From: Bryobacterales bacterium
GTDB taxonomy: Bacteria > Acidobacteriota > Terriglobia > Bryobacterales > Bryobacteraceae
Assembly (NCBI GenBank): GCA_003132865.1
Contig: PKYZ01000766.1
Location: 1,819 to 8,923, forward strand
DNA length: 7,105 nt
Reading direction: 5' to 3'
Translations under genes and position numbers: made by a program
Shown here: piece after piece, positions 6,562 to 7,105 of the stretch
Layout of the letters: each line of letters opens with the position of its first letter
How positions within the stretch are numbered: the stretch's first letter is position 1
The notes under the pieces: generated by a model
Database searches by the model: none
What the model was told of the DNA's origin: nothing
The model's input: only the letters and a program-made list of their open reading frames with translations

Positions 6562-7101
6562 ATGTCCAAACGCGAAATCACTGCGCTCGCCGGGGGATGT
6601 TTTTGGTGCCTGGAAGCCGTATATGACGGTATGGAAGGCGTGCTCTCCGTGGAGTCCGGATACATGGGCGGCCGCCAGCCGAATCCGACGTATCGCGATG
6701 TGTGCACCGGCCGCACAGGACACGCCGAGGCCGTGCAAGTCGCCTTCGATCCGGATCTGGCTTCCTTCCGCGACATCCTGGAAGTCTTCTTCGCCATTCA
6801 CGACCCGACCACTCTCAACCGGCAGGGCAACGATGCAGGAACGCAATACCGATCGGCCATCTTCTATCACTCGGATGAGCAGCGCGCGACGGCCGAACAA
6901 GTGATTCGCGAGCTGACGGCGGCGAAGGCTTTCCACGATCCCATCGTGACCGAAGTCGTGCCTGCGTCGACGTTTTACCTCGCGGAAGACTATCATCAGG
7001 AATACTTCGCCAACAATCCGCAGCAGCCGTATTGTTCATACGTGGTGGCGCCGAAGGTGCAGAAGTTCCGTCAAAAATTCGCGAAGAAGGTGAAGGTCTG
7101 A
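6562..7101 (+). CDS. msrA: Peptide-methionine (S)-S-oxide reductase MsrA
   Basis: A 179-residue cytosolic enzyme that reduces the S epimer of methionine sulfoxide, free or in proteins, using thioredoxin as the usual electron donor. The active-site motif GCFWC is at residues 12-16, with catalytic Cys13. Cys158 in PYCSYVVAPK is the likely resolving cysteine; Cys16 and Cys48 are further cysteines. Other conserved blocks are GYMGG (33-37), YRDVCTGRTGHAE (44-56), HDPTTLNRQGND and GTQYRS (80-98), and DYHQEYF (143-149). Length and motifs fit a full single-domain MsrA with no fused MsrB. ATG 6562 is chosen over an in-frame GTG at 6544 because it gives the standard N-terminus and does not overlap the upstream gene. 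It follows the YceI gene by 4 nt, so it is almost certainly co-transcribed. The window ends 4 bases after its stop, so any terminator is out of view. Confidence 0.97.
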   Translation: MSKREITALAGGCFWCLEAVYDGMEGVLSVESGYMGGRQPNPTYRDVCTGRTGHAEAVQVAFDPDLASFRDILEVFFAIHDPTTLNRQGNDAGTQYRSAIFYHSDEQRATAEQVIRELTAAKAFHDPIVTEVVPASTFYLAEDYHQEYFANNPQQPYCSYVVAPKVQKFRQKFAKKVKV

Positions 7102-7105
7102 CGCA

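Overview
The window is high-GC, compactly coded bacterial DNA with every gene on the + strand. It most resembles an Acidobacteriota genome of the Bryobacter/Solibacter kind. The main reasons are a long duplicated MacB/FtsX-type orphan permease (an architecture abundant in that phylum) and a Tat-exported TIM-barrel 'sugar phosphate isomerase' of a sort common there. This placement is inferred from gene content; no marker gene is present.

Layout. (1) 1-1431: a decayed gene, cut by the left window edge, that once encoded a periplasmic-binding-protein-like sensor fused to a GGDEF diguanylate cyclase. An in-frame amber codon at 662-664 splits the two domains. A one-base deletion near 1285 and a second amber at 1303-1305 remove the last helix of the GGDEF domain. 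(2) 1513-3984: an intact 823-residue ABC-type permease with two MacB/FtsX halves and no ATPase gene beside it. (3) 3985-4068: a short spacer with two perfect hairpins placed back to back. (4) 4069-7101: four tightly packed genes, probably one operon: a Tat-exported TIM-barrel isomerase-like protein, an FAD-dependent oxidoreductase of the geranylgeranyl reductase type, a secreted YceI-family lipocalin-like protein whose start lies inside the oxidoreductase gene, and peptide methionine sulfoxide reductase MsrA.

How the genes may work together. The last three genes share a redox/isoprenoid theme: a flavoprotein related to prenyl-chain reductases, a polyisoprenoid-binding family protein, and a repair enzyme for oxidised methionine. 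The 22-nt overlap and 4-nt gap suggest co-expression, but a shared pathway is inference. The permease may have its own transcript. The c-di-GMP gene looks dead as read, unless the lesions are sequencing errors.

I see no CRISPR array, tRNA, rRNA, insertion sequence, phage gene or clear novel multi-gene system. The most unusual points are the triple-lesion sensor-cyclase gene, the twin hairpins, and the overlapping flavoprotein/YceI pair. None of the five intact genes has a convincing Shine-Dalgarno sequence at its start.
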